Of a stretch of DNA of 64,000 nucleotides, positions 47,134-58,970 are shown one piece after another. The notes below the pieces were generated by a model. It did no database searches and was not told the origin of the DNA. It was given only the letters and a program-made list of their open reading frames with translations. The stretch comes from Cinnamomum chago. Taxonomy: Eukaryota > Streptophyta > Magnoliopsida > Laurales > Lauraceae. Both the position numbers and the translations under genes were made by a program. The stretch covers positions 125,153,001 through 125,217,000 of the forward strand of contig CP142453.1 of NCBI GenBank assembly GCA_038049695.1. The letters are read 5' to 3'. Each line of letters starts with the position of its first letter. Position 1 is the stretch's first letter.

Positions 47134-48453
47134 ATGAAGGTGCAAACGAAAAGAACTGTACTCCTGAAGCCCTCTTATGAAGGCAAACCTCCCTCAATTA
47201 CAGACTCCATTCCTCTCAGTGTATTCGATAAATTCACCTACGACATCCACATTCCCGTCGTATGGGCCTTTAAGCCACCAACTCCCCCTAACACCACCAT
47301 CCAAAAGGGGCTGCAAAAGGCACTTGCATTCTACAGAGAATGGGCAGGGAGGCTGGGGATAGATAACAAGGGCCGTCCCGCCATTCTCCTCAATGACGAG
47401 GGCGTGCGCTTCGTCGAGGCCTCGGCCGACTGCACTGTCGACCAGGCCATGCCCCTTAAACCCTCCGTTGCTCTGCTCAACTTCCACCCCTCCGTCAAGG
47501 GTGTGGAAGAGCTCCTCCAGGTCCAGATCACTCGGTTCACCTGTGGCTCCATGGTGGTCGGCTTCACCTCCCATCACATCGTCGCCGACGGCCACTCCAC
47601 TAAGAACTTCCTCATCGCTTGGACCTTAGCCTGCAGAGGCCTTGACATGAACTCACTCCCTCTCCACGACCGCACCATCTTCACCCCTCGAGACCCACCT
47701 CAGGTCAAGTTCGAACACAAAAGTATAGAGTTCAAGAACAAGAAAGTGGAGCACCCAGGGCCATATCCATATTCAAACTCGAACTACACATCAGACGGGC
47801 TGGTCATCCACATGGTCCATTTCACGCTAGAGTTCCTGACCAAGCTCAAGGCCAAGGCTTCTGCAGGTCGAAATAGGCCATACAGCACGCTCGAGTGCCT
47901 AGTGGCCCATCTGTGGAGAGCCATCACGCAGGCTCGTGGCCTAAACGAGTTTGAGACCACCCATGTGAGGATTTCGGTGGACGGGCGTGCGAGGTTGAAC
48001 CCTCCTGTGCCAAACGAGTACTTTGGAAACCTGGTGCTGTGGGCATTCCCTCGAGCCAAGGTGAAGGAGCTTTTGCAAGAGCCTGTCCAGTACGCGGCCG
48101 AGATCATACACGATGCAATCTCCAATGTTAATGACGACTACTTCAGGTCGTTTATTGACTTTGCCAGCAAGGAAGAAGAGGTGAAGGATCTGGTGCCTAC
48201 TGCTGATCCGGACAAAGCTGTGTTGTGTCCACATTTGGAGGTTGATAGCTGGTTGAGGTTTCCTATCTATGATTTGGATTTTGGAGGAGGGAGACCCTAT
48301 TTCTTCATGCCATCTTACATTCCAGTGGACGGGATGTTGGGTCTCCTCCCTTCCATCAATGGAGATGGAAGTATAGATGTCTTCGTATCCTTGTTTGAAG
48401 AGAACCTGGCCACATTTAATACGATATGCTACTCTTTGTCCCCCGAGCTATAG
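47134..48453 (+). CDS. BAHD acyltransferase, agmatine-coumaroyltransferase-like (intact copy)
   Basis: A single-exon gene of 439 codons, normal for the family, beginning MKVQTKRTVLLKPSYEGK and ending SLSPEL. The catalytic motif is SHHIVADG (HXXXD, His 148 and Asp 152); the structural motif near the C-terminus is DFGGG (382-386) rather than the commoner DFGWG. DFGGG, with EVDSWLRFPIYDLDF before and FFMPSYIPVDG after, fits agmatine coumaroyltransferases (BAHD clade IV), which transfer a hydroxycinnamoyl group from CoA to an amine such as agmatine to give defence-related amides. The acceptor cannot be told from sequence; putrescine, tyramine or other amines are possible. It is the downstream member of a tandem pair whose partner has a stop codon. 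A short pyrimidine-rich 5' UTR precedes the start. No signal peptide, so cytosolic. Confidence 0.92.
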   Translation: MKVQTKRTVLLKPSYEGKPPSITDSIPLSVFDKFTYDIHIPVVWAFKPPTPPNTTIQKGLQKALAFYREWAGRLGIDNKGRPAILLNDEGVRFVEASADCTVDQAMPLKPSVALLNFHPSVKGVEELLQVQITRFTCGSMVVGFTSHHIVADGHSTKNFLIAWTLACRGLDMNSLPLHDRTIFTPRDPPQVKFEHKSIEFKNKKVEHPGPYPYSNSNYTSDGLVIHMVHFTLEFLTKLKAKASAGRNRPYSTLECLVAHLWRAITQARGLNEFETTHVRISVDGRARLNPPVPNEYFGNLVLWAFPRAKVKELLQEPVQYAAEIIHDAISNVNDDYFRSFIDFASKEEEVKDLVPTADPDKAVLCPHLEVDSWLRFPIYDLDFGGGRPYFFMPSYIPVDGMLGLLPSINGDGSIDVFVSLFEENLATFNTICYSLSPEL

Positions 48454-51400
48454 CTAAGCTGGTAAAAGGTTTCGCAAGTGTGAAATTATATATATCTCTC
48501 TAGAGGGTATCTTTATAATCTGATAGTAGATATATGTCTGCTAAAATCTAATGCAAATGGGGCCGTAGGATCAGGGTTAGTGTTTGGGTGATCTGTTCAG
48601 TATGAGCATTCGTGTGATTTGTCACATATTTAATAATAGTTGCAATGTGCCTAGGGTAGGATGTTTTTAATATATTGTTGTATTGTGTTTTGATGAACTA
48701 GGAATCTAATAAGTCCATTGTCGCATCATAAAGAGAGTTTTGTTTTGTTTTTTAAAAAAAAACTTTGCTCCTCCTCTTGGAGTTTCATCCCAGAATAGGG
48801 TGAATAAAATCAGGAGTGACTTGAAAAAAAAGTGAGGATTTTATAATAAAAAAAAAACACCTTAGATGACCAATAGGCCAAAAATGTTACTTTAGTAAAT
48901 CACACACCAAACCAGCCTTCCCGTTAAAAAAAAAAAAACCTTATTTTTTATCCATTTTTTCAAGGGTCGACGGCTACCTTCTCTAAAACCTGAATAAGAA
49001 ATGAGGATGCAATCTACTCATCGTTATCTTCTTAATATATAAGGTATGTTGCTACTATCGGAGTCATTTGTAAGAGATATACAGTAATTAGACTAAGGGG
49101 CTGTTTGGAGATTTTAGTGTAATTAATAAGAGCTGATTAGATTATGATCTAAAATACAAGCTTTAATTTTTTAAGTTTTAATTTACAATTAGTTTGTTTA
49201 GTAAAATTTTAAAAAGCTCTTATTTAATGGATTTAGATATGTTGGCAACTCTAACCCAACTCATTTAAATATATTAGAGTGGTTATGCAAGTTGATCCAA
49301 ACCCAATCTGTTTAAATGAAGGTTAGGATTCTCTAATCTAGGACGAAGTGGATAGGGTAGGATTGAAAAAGCATGTACACAAGTTAAAGTCCACTTCGTA
49401 TTTGACTCGTTTTTGAAATGGATCAAATAGTTCGAACATGCATCCATTGTGGGTCAAGTCAACCTAATTCTCATAACCCTTACTCAATGCAGGTCCACTC
49501 GTTTAATTTGATCCAACATGTAGAAGCGTGGCCCAAACCCAATCTAGTTCAAAAGTTAAGGCTGCAGTGGAGTTCAATTACAGGGCGAAAAAAAAATAAA
49601 ACCAACACAATCTCAACTCATTCCAAATGAAATAAGACTTTCTAGGTCTGGAAATATTAACTCGGCTATGTTTAAATGGATTTTTGTATGTGGGTCGATT
49701 TTAAATGGATTAGGTAGGTTGACAATACATTTTTTTTTTTTACAGCAAGTCTGGTTTTTAAAAAATACTAATATTCCTTTTCTTTTCTTTTCATATTTTT
49801 GAAGCCACCCAAACACCTCAAAATAAGGGGCAAAAATGCTTGTTCCAAGAGAAGGGAAAATCTTGGGGAAATGCTTGTTCCATGATGGAATTTGTGGTGT
49901 TGGAAAATCAAAGATTATGATGTGTGATGTGATGGGTGTCCCTTGGAATTTCTGGATAGAATAGCTTCTTTTTAACTTAAAAAGTCAGAACAAACCTTTA
50001 GAATCCCAACCTCCGATGTTTCTAGATGATCCAATGGAGAGGAGGGTTTAAGAAATTCACCTTGGATACAACTTTTGGAGAATTTAAAGCTTTTTTAGAC
50101 ATGAATTCTTAGTATTCTACTAAAGTGACGGGCATAGTGGGAATGCTTTTTTTTTTTTTTTTTTTTGTAGTGGAATTTCTGATTGAAATTTATAAATAAT
50201 ATTGGAAATTTAAAGACAGTGCCCTGCAATTTTTGGATGATGTATTGAACATGGTTGGAAAACTCTCCAAGTTGAATCTTGACACTCCCAAGTCATATTA
50301 TTTTGACAAAGGACTGAGTCAAAAATAGGGGAGGTTAGGTTGAGTCATCACATTTTAATAAGTTGTTAGCATTCCGAACCATTTAATAAGCAAATCTAGT
50401 TTTAAATAATTAAGACTTATTTATAAGTAATTACGCATGAGGTTTGCAGCTAGTAATTTAAAAAAGATTATTGAAATGCAACTTGAAAAATATATTTGAT
50501 CTTTTACATTTGGCATTTCGACTTATAAATTATTTAATATGTAATATTTTTTCCTTGTTGCAGTACTTTTTTTTTATACACAACTTATTAATTTCAATTG
50601 TGATGTAAATTAACAAAGATATATACTCTTCTGAGTCTCCTTGCCGACTCTATCCATTTCAAATTTTCTACATTGGACGAGTTGAGTCCAAATCACGAGT
50701 TTTCCAACCTTGCTCTAGAAGTATCTTAAACACACATTAAGTCAGATATAGAAGAGTTATTAAGTGAATTTGTACGTGGGACCCATTTTAGAATTCAAAT
50801 CATCACTTATATGCTGGTTGGGAAGAGAGAAAAAAAAACTTAGCAACTGCCCCTCACGCAAAAAAAAAAAAAGGGGGGAAAAAATATTAGCCAATGACTG
50901 TCCGTTTACTTGGTTGAAAATCAGTATTACCTCCTTAGCACCACTCGAAATAAATACTCACTCATCACCCTACTATTTTAATTCTTAGTAGAGTCAAGGT
51001 CACATTTAATCTCCACCTTACATCTTTTACCTTTCACTTCTTTAATAATTCTTTATAGAAGCAATTAGACCATAGGTTCCTATGTATTTAATTTATTGCA
51101 TACAGATAGATTTCAAAAATGAATATTCACAAGTAGCCATAAATTGTCTATATTTTTAGAAGGAAATAGGTATTCAACCATCAGTCCAAGGAATAAAATC
51201 AATTGATCATGTCAATTTGGATCTCTAATTTATACCATTCAAATTGATACTACCCATATGCTTCTTCAGTTCTAAACAAGTACCAAGCAATAAGGTCAGT
51301 GATCTTGTCACCTTCTCAAAATGCCAATAATGAACATGTGAGAGTCACTTTCACTGACCCTCTCCACATACATATCAACGCGGTTTTCCAAACCAATCCT

Positions 51401-51763
51401 AACCTTTTGATGTGAAAAACTGCAATTGCATTCATTTCAAAAAAATCCCAGAAATTGTACAGGAGAAACATGAAACTAAACCCCAAGGTGGTCCACCATG
51501 GATAAGACTCGTTCCCACAGCTCCACGCAGGGATCGATCCCTAAGTGGGTAGGATACGAGCTCCCACAGTTTTCTTCTCGACACTAGGCCCAAAAAAAAA
51601 AAAAAAATGAAATTTGTTTATTAGAAAACACCGAACCATAATCTGGGACTTGAAAAAAGAACACCCAATCAAACTGCATGAGGAAACCTGAAATTCCGAC
51701 TATGAGGAAAATCAATACAAAATGACACAGTCATCAGGAAATTACAAACGTGCGTGCCTGTGC

Positions 51764-51810
<47 letters not shown>

Positions 51811-52565
51811 AGCTTGAAGTCGATTGTCACAGACCCATGACCAGAATATGAAAACTGGTGGGTTCCTCTGTCCAACCATTCGAATTTCGAACCGAGAGAG
51901 GTGGCTAATGCACTTCATAGGATCCTCATAGGGGTGTTCCAATCTGAGAATCTCAAGGCATCCCATAAATCAATCCACAAGACTAACATAGATGCCTAAT
52001 GCATTTCATAAGCTTTGCGCGGAGGCAGAGCTAATGAGTGGACCAGCCAAATTTGGATGACTTTGGGTGTCCCACACACGTCACATTCTCACATGCAAAT
52101 ACCTTCAGCTCTATCTCCAGGGTTCCAATTCAGGCACCTTCAGGTAAGGTAATGAGTAGTAACAGGCCTGACGTGTATAACATTAAAACCCAAACCCAAC
52201 CAACATAGACTAGAACCAAACCCAAACTTTTTAAGTTACTTGACTACAATTCGAGTCAGCTTGAGTTTCCATATCTGAAATTTTGGGTTTCAGAAAAACA
52301 TGCAAGTAATAGATAGTTTTGCATATTTATGTATAAATATGATGTAGCATAGGCACATACATGATACCCAGGTCAAATTTAGGCATCCGACCCAATTCCC
52401 AATCCCAAACTCAACTAAAATTCCATGCATGTCTCCACTAGTCCACTCTCCATATAGGCCGAAGCCTGAACTCAACCTAACAATAACACAATGAAGCCGC
52501 ATTTAAGCTGCTCTCTGAATCACCTGTTTTACTGCAAAAGACCTGCAACTACCACAACCTGAGTA
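48454..52565. other. Intergenic, no gene recognised
   Basis: About 4 kb of AT-rich sequence with poly-A and poly-T runs and a GA microsatellite (51769-51807). AACCCAACTC, GGGTCAAGTCAACC and similar words at 49240-49560 and 52160-52480 suggest decayed hAT-like short elements. GGGATCGATCCC near 51530, with an A15 run to 51607, may be a SINE remnant. No protein family recognised. Confidence 0.5.
51769..51807. repeat. GA microsatellite
   Basis: About 19 GA dinucleotides. The Ser-Leu-Ser-Leu open frames over it on the minus strand are artefacts of the repeat. Confidence 0.95.
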
Positions 52566-52722
52566 GCTTCCAGAGTTTTTATTTATTTATTTATGGGTTG
52601 GGTTTCCCTTTTTTTTAAGATTTTGGATTCAAACTCATGCACTCTATGGACTATGGTCTACGCACACACTCATATCCCTAACCAGCTGAGCTACTGCTGA
52701 GGGATGGCTTCCAAGAGTTTTT
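52566..52722 (-). mobile_element. tRNA-derived SINE with target duplication
   Basis: On the minus strand the element (52706-52581) starts near CAGTAGCTCAGCTGGTTAGG, holding a perfect A box (TAGCTCAGCTGG, 52693-52682), then a B-box-like AGTTTGAATCC (52635-52625), and ends in a short tail of TAAA repeats. GCTTCCAGAGTTTTT at 52566-52580 and GCTTCCAAGAGTTTTT at 52707-52722 are the flanking target duplications of about 15 bases. It is only 126 bp long, a typical small plant SINE mobilised by LINE machinery. Confidence 0.8.
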
Positions 52723-52890
52723 GTTCATACAACACACATAAATCAAAGTCTGCAATGTTTCCTCTTTTTTTCCTTGGCTTTCTTTTCATTTCTTTTTCCT
52801 TCTTCTGTTGCTTTTGGTTGCAGTCGATAATCATATTACACTTTCCTGTTAGTATGAAATCAGATACAGTACGAAAGAATATAGTATACA

Positions 52891-55800
52891 GTCATTATAA
52901 CATCCCGAAATTCCAAGGTTGTAATTAGCTTAGTTAATTATGCTTTTAACTAATTAAGCTCGTTTATAAGCTAAACAGGTCCGATTAATCTTTAGGGTTG
53001 CGCGTTTGAAATTGGGTTGAGATCCGAGCCCGTTTGGGTACAGTAGAGGTGTGTGTCGCTATTTCCGGAAAGTTCCGAGTGCTTTTTAGTATTTTCCGCT
53101 TTTAGAGATTTTGACACGATCGGGTAAATTACCTAATTTCCCGGATTTTATTCTTCTGTTGCACCTCGATCCGGACCCTCGAACCCGACCCAAAACGTGA
53201 CCGGCCCCAAACCCATTAAACTTTCTTCTCTCTCTCTCCTCATTCCTTTCTCTCTCCTCACTCATTTCCTTCTCCCCTCACTCCACGTGCATAGCCAGCT
53301 GCCCCCTCTCTTTCCTTCTCCCTTATCTTCATTTCCCTCCTCTTCTCATTTACTCCACACAACAGCCCCCCTTCCGATGTTTCTCTCATCTCTCGTTCTC
53401 CCTCCCTCATGGCGTGCTGCCACCGTCGCCGAGCTCCCCATCTCCGGCGATCACCAACACTAAGCTCTCTCTTCTCTTCTCCACTCTCTCATCTCATCAC
53501 TCATTTCTTTCACTCATCTCTCCCTTTTCCCAGCTCACAGCAGCCCATCCCCCTCTCTTTTCTCCTTTCTCTCCTCCCTCATCTCACCTCCCTCACTGTC
53601 CACCACCACTGAACCCATCTCACCATTTCCTCTTCATTTCTTTATTTCTTTCCCCCCCTTCTCTGTTTCTCTCTCCCGTTCTCTGTTTTCCTTCTTGTTT
53701 CTCTTTCTTTATTTCTTCCTCTCTTTCCCTCTCATCCCACCTCATCTCATCTCACCTCTCCCCCACTTCACTCCACTCACTATCACTCACGTTGACTTTT
53801 CTCCCCTCACCCATGTCACCATTTCACTCTCTCTCTCTCTAATTCATTCTCTGTTTCTTTATCTCTCTTTATTTCTCCATTCTTTATTTCTTTCTATCTT
53901 CACTCTCATTCTTGTCAATGGGCCACCAATAGCTATATCACCACTAATCAGTGGGCCACCAATCAAGTGGGCCCCACAACCTCCGATGATCATTATCATC
54001 TCCGCGTGGACCCCGCAAGCTCAACAATCTCCAATTTGCAAGCCACCACTCTATCCACCCATTTGTTTGGTAAGCTCTCATTCCCCTTAGGTTTGGTTTA
54101 ATACACTTTGGGTGTAGAAATGTATTTGGTAGCTTAGAGCTTCCCCTTTAGTAATGTTATATTTAATTTAGTTTTATTTTGTTATTTATCCCTGGCTTGG
54201 TTTGTTGGACTATGGAGCTAGGATTTGTGGATTTGTGCACTTTCAACCAAAGGCAAGTAAATAGCTATATTAATGCTTGATATGTTTGTCTCCCTTGATT
54301 TGTATGAGAAAATCATGTTTTAGATGTTAATTGCTCAATTGATACCTTAGACGTTTGAAAACATGATAATATGGTTTATTAGTTGAATGGAATGGATTTA
54401 GAGGTTAATGACCTGATTAGTTAGTTTTGTATATTGTAATTAGGTTGTTTCTACCTCTACATGTACTGTTATTAGGTTCCAGAAGTTAGGAAATGGAAAG
54501 GCCCCATTTCAGTGTAGAAACAGAGCCCAGGCCCTGTTTCCGCAGTTCACTCGGTCGACCGGCCAAGGACCTCGGTCGACCGGCGACACATGGTCAGGTT
54601 CCCAGGAACCTGACCAAAACACTATTTAGGATTTTTGTTCACAACTGCGGGTCGACCGGCAAGGGGCGGTCGACCGGGCAAACGTGAAGGAGGTCGACTT
54701 GGCTTCCTCAGGTCGACCAAACCCCTGTATACCTGGTCGACCGGCCAAGGGGCAGGTCGACCGAGCCAACTGTAGAATTCCTTCTGGGAAGGGATTTTTA
54801 CCCCATTGTTGGGTGGACTTTGATGGAACCTGGTTACCCTTTTGTGGACTCATTTGACTTATAGTAAAAATGTTTGAGCAGACATTCTTTACGGTTGATC
54901 CGGTTGTATCGGGATCTAACCTAGTTCAATCCTAAATGGTATGAGACAACGGGATACTCTTCTTTAAATTTATGCACGAAGATTGTTCGTCCGAGTATCG
55001 CGAACCCTAATCCCTTCGTTGACTGAATAGATTGTGCGATGCTTCAGGGTTGACATTATACTTAGGATTGGATTGTTTATCGTCTTCGATTCTGAATGGT
55101 ACCTTCGGGTACTATCTTCTACATGTGATAGGCATGTTCTTTAGTTCTGTTTGCTTTGCTTTACTAGAGGATCACTTTGAGAACTTAGATGATGGACTTA
55201 GAATCCCCTTTGATGTTTCGTTTGTTTCGATATTCGTTTGAAGTGTTGAGGTTAGAGAGCTTTGATTGTCAGGCTTAAAGAGGACTACTATTGATATTTG
55301 TTTTGAGATTTGATTTGATTTGATTTGGAATAAAGTAGTTCTCTATCGATATTGAATTTTGTTCGCGCAAGAAGCCTAGCCCTTCACCGATGTCTTTAGG
55401 ATTCTTTGTGTCAGGCACCACTCAGCTGTTAACGTTCAACACAGTTGGGTCACCATCTGTGAGAGGACCCGATACTATCCTCAAAGCGAGATAGAGCCAG
55501 AGCTCACGGAGCCCGAGCTACTTGAGCTGAGAGTTATTTATTCCTCGAGATGTTTGTTTTGTCGAAGCAAGATAGAGCAAAAGCTCACGAAGCCCGAGCT
55601 ACTTGAGCTAAGAATTGTTCGTCCTCGAAGCAAGACAGTGCCAGAGCTCACGGAGCCGGAGTACTTGAGCTACGGGTTGTTTGGATATTGGATACTGAGT
55701 TTTATCCAAATTGATTATATAAATTTAACATATGTGGATCGTCTACTTTGATAGTTTGTTTATAATTCGAATGCAATGCATCTCTTACGATCAGAATGCT

Positions 55801-56364
55801 ATACATATCTTATAATCATGTTTATCGTTTACTCTCTTTAATACTGCATATCTATGGTGATTTATATATCTATCTCCTTGCCATCCGTTGTATTGATGAT
55901 GCTACTCTTGGTGCATAGGTACCAGGTACATCTATTTTGGGGAAAGTGGAGGCGTCGCTTCATGCAGTTTAGCCTGATAGTAAGTACGAGTTGTGTGTCG
56001 ACGGTATTGTCGTAATGACAAGCACACAAGTGCCTTCATACTTTGGTTAGTTCGTATTTATTCTCTTTTGGCTTAGGTTTTGTTAGAGGCCATTAATTAA
56101 TATACTTTTGTTATCTTTTGCTAAACTGAAACTATAGAAAAGAAATATGTGCATACTCTAAAATGTTATATTGTACCATCTGTTTTATTATGATGTTCCG
56201 TTGTGTTTTATGGTTACCGAGGAAATATTTATACCTCAACGCGGACTTACAATCCTATGGGACATGATTAGAGCAAGTTACATTTGATTAATGTTGGAAA
56301 AAATTTTAATTGACCCTAATCTCACGTATAACCCCGGTTTCACTTTTGGGGGCGTGACAGTCAT
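52891..56364 (+). mobile_element. Complete solo LTR (fossil) with 5-bp target duplication
   Basis: The LTR is 52896-56359 (3464 bp). It starts TATAACATCCCG, ends GGGGGCGTGACA, and is flanked by GTCAT at 52891-52895 and 56360-56364. It has no internal region. A long pyrimidine-rich block covers 53220-53905; the several long open frames there are compositional. At 54553-54770 it carries eight GGTCGACC-type words and, at 54592-54615, a palindrome with arms GGTCAGGTTC and GAACCTGACC. These features match the LTR at 40819-43208 in reverse, which fixes the plus orientation. Probably Ty3/gypsy. Confidence 0.85.
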
Positions 56365-56500
56365 GCTCATTGTCAGGATGCAGTTTCACCTGACATTAGC
56401 CATGAAGAGAGGAAAAACCAAAAAGAACTGATACAAGAGCAAGTAGGAGAAAAAGCCAAAAGAACAGATACAAGAGCAAATGACTACCACCAAGCATGTA

Positions 56501-57036
56501 TTACATATGCCATATTGCATTAGAGTTGCTACATATCAATGGCAGCGCATCTCGACTTCCAGATTCTGCTACAGAAAAATATCCAGTGGTGTGCCAAAAG
56601 AGTGTCCAATAAGCGGGTATACAACAGCAGGTGTGGCAGAACCAATGAAGCGCTATCATTCCACAGGCTTCTCTCCAACATAAGAGATGACAAAAAAAGT
56701 CAGAAAGGCCAAGCAGCTTGGCGTACTGGATGACAAACCAGCCCGTTGCATAGATGTATGCAACAAAGAGACACGTTCGCCTGAAACGAGCTTCGTAAGC
56801 TGCAAGACGAACCCTCCCAGCATTCCACTTATCTGCCAGCCTGACTTTCGACTCCTGGAGAAGTTTAGCCACGATCATGAAAATAAGGGGACCCAACACA
56901 CCAAAGGCAATGCCAGCTACTGCACCCTGAGACGCAGCCTTAGCATTTCCTGACTTTGAGAACAGGGCCTTTATGGACATTGTGAATCTGTTGATTCGGG
57001 GACACACGTGAGGAACCAATTTGCACACCCAAACAC

Positions 57037-57073
<37 letters not shown>

Positions 57074-57366
57074 CCTTGAAAAGCAAGTCCATCATCCAGC
57101 CATGTCTATATGGCAGGATGAGACAGCGCCAAGGGACATTGGGAAAGGTCCCATGCACAATCTCATGAAAAACCAATGATCAATGTATCTAAAATGCACT
57201 AATATAATGGAACATATATCTTAGAAAGATGTACTCACAGGACATAAAATCTTCTTAGCATCTCTAGCATGGATGGCTCTTTTGCCTGGCAATTAAACAG
57301 ACTGTCCGGATATATGTCAACCTTAGAAACATCAGGCATATACCTCCAGTTATAGGTTTCATTCAC
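56501..57366 (-). pseudogene. Two exons of an unrecognised membrane protein gene (3' part)
   Basis: Exon 57366-57239 follows acceptor TTTTCCTCAG and ends at donor CT/GTGAGT. It encodes VNETYNWRYMPDVSKVDIYP and, to its end, LEMLRRFYV. It joins in phase to an exon starting at 56987 (acceptor CAACAG) encoding LFTMSIKALFSKSGNAKAAS, a hydrophobic Ala/Gly-rich segment (GAVAGIAFGVLGPLIFMIVA), a basic stretch with WNAGRVRLAAYEARFRR, and a second hydrophobic segment (LFVAYIYATGWFVIQYA). The frame then runs on to 56501. In a neighbouring frame an ending TFFVISYVGEKPVE followed by TGA (near 56660) looks more natural, so a length change in the A7 run at 56693 is possible. I do not recognise the family. 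The 5' exons are absent between 57366 and the transposon end at 57630. It may be the 3' end of a host gene split by the CACTA insertion, or another fragment. Confidence 0.55.
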
Positions 57367-57840
57367 CTGAGGAAAACAATCAAGATTAAAAGGAATTTAG
57401 AGTTTGGAGCATCAAGAAACTCCACAAAATTGAGGATTAACTTTAAAAAAAAAAGTTAGCAAAGAACCATGATTTGAGAAACTAATGACAAATATAATGT
57501 GCAACAACATTGTTGCAATGTGGGCTCAAAAAATATTTTTCTTCAATAGAAAAATACATGAGAATCCCATGCACAAACCACAAGGGGCCAGGTCCACGAG
57601 CAAAGAGGAAGACAGCTTCCTGTTGCAAACACTACAAGAAAAATTACATTTAGCAGCGGATAAAAACCACCACTATATGTATGAAAACCGCCGCTAATAC
57701 CTTTTGCGGCAGAAAAATATCCGCCGTCACTTTTGTCATAGAAAATCCCATCGCTGATTGTATTTACAGCGGAATACAGAATTACTGCTAAAAAATTATC
57801 AGTAGCGGCAGATCTAAACCACCACTAATTATTGTATCTT

Positions 57841-57970
57841 GTAGCAGCAATCATCACAAACTGCTGCTAAAAACCCATGCAACTTGTAGCACATCACAAA
57901 CTGCTGCTAAAACCCCATGCAACTTGTAGCAGCAGACATCACAAACTGCTGTTAAAAACCCATACAACTT
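57841..57970 (+). repeat. Three tandem copies of a CACTA subterminal repeat
   Basis: Each unit of about 40-45 bases has the form TGTAGCAGCA, ATCACAAACTGCTGCTA, AAAACCCATGCAAC. The first half and second half of a unit are inverted to each other (AGCAGC/GCTGCT), as in transposase-binding subterminal arrays. Units start at about 57841, 57886 and 57925. Confidence 0.85.
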
Positions 57971-58464
57971 GCAATTTTCCAATTTTCTGAGTGCTGGCTT
58001 TCATCATTAACAGAACATTCAGTCAACCAACCCTCCAGACCCTCCACACACCTAACAGAACCGTTGGGAGTGATTCAATCAGAATATAACATAAACGACA
58101 GTGTCACATCATGTGATTAAAAACCTTATCTAGATTCAAAGGGGGGGAAAAATAAAGCTTAAGCTTTATTTACATAGATTGATTTGGATTTAAAACAACA
58201 TATGACATTGACATCTGAATAGCCCATTTTAAACTGCACCCCTTAGAAATCACTGCCATATACAATCCATTTTAACAAGAAAAAGGGAGAATTCAGCTAT
58301 AGTGCCCCACACCCTGACCCAACTAAGGAAGGATCTCCTAAAAGTCGAGATCCAACATCTTCCATCTTCCCATATATGTGTCTCTATTATCATTAGTTAG
58401 TAAGGAATATTATGTAGTATGGCATGGAATGGGATGGTTGTGACATGATTATTTTGGGTTGGTA

Positions 58465-58970
58465 TCATGAGCGAGAGGTTGGGTGAGGGTCCAAGGCACG
58501 GATGAAAGGGGCATGAGGAGGAGGAGGAGCCCATGGGGAGATGGGGATGGGGTGGTGAGGTCGGTGGTTGGCATCAGAAGAGGAGACAGCAACCCTTTCA
58601 CAGGATGGGCAGAGGGTAAGGGTAGTAGGGGGAGGCATGTGCATGTATAGCTGAGGGGAGAGCTTCAAGGCCCTCAGCTCCTGCACCTCCTTTTGCAGCC
58701 TCCTGTTCTCCTCAGTCAGATTCTCACACAACCTTTTCAGAAACTCACAGTCCACCTCTGTCTGCTTCAACTTCGTCCTGTTTTCAAATTTTTCAAGGCT
58801 ATGTGAGAGATCAGAACAAGCAACAATATTTTTCTTTTCTACTCTCATTTACACCACAACATTACAAGGGAAAAATTCATACACACACACACACACACCT
58901 TGCTCTGCGGTTCTGGAACCATACTTCCACTTGTCTTGGACGGAGATTCAATTGCTGCTCCTGAGACATG
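58465..58970 (-). pseudogene. HD-ZIP class II transcription factor, C-terminal fragment (captured)
   Basis: Exon piece about 58970-58899 encodes EQQLNLRPRQVEVWFQNRRAR, helix 3 of the homeodomain. A 121-base intron (GTGTGT...AAACAG) follows. Exon 58777-58465 then encodes [20 protein letters not shown], the leucine zipper ([16 protein letters not shown]), [18 protein letters not shown], which is the CPSCE motif of HAT4/ATHB-2 class II proteins, and a Pro/His-rich tail ending TSRS and TGA. Phases and splice sites are good. The N-terminal half, including most of the homeodomain, is missing: at its 5' end the exon runs directly into subtilase sequence. It is a captured fragment rather than a working factor. 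Confidence 0.9.

Noticed and set aside
49240-49560. A possible complete hAT-like element
   Set aside because: Only scattered GGGTCAA and AACCCAA words; no matching ends or duplication found.
53197-54090. Several long plus-strand open frames rich in Ser, Leu, Pro and His
   Set aside because: They lie in the pyrimidine-rich block of a solo LTR and overlap one another in different frames. The composition alone keeps stops away.
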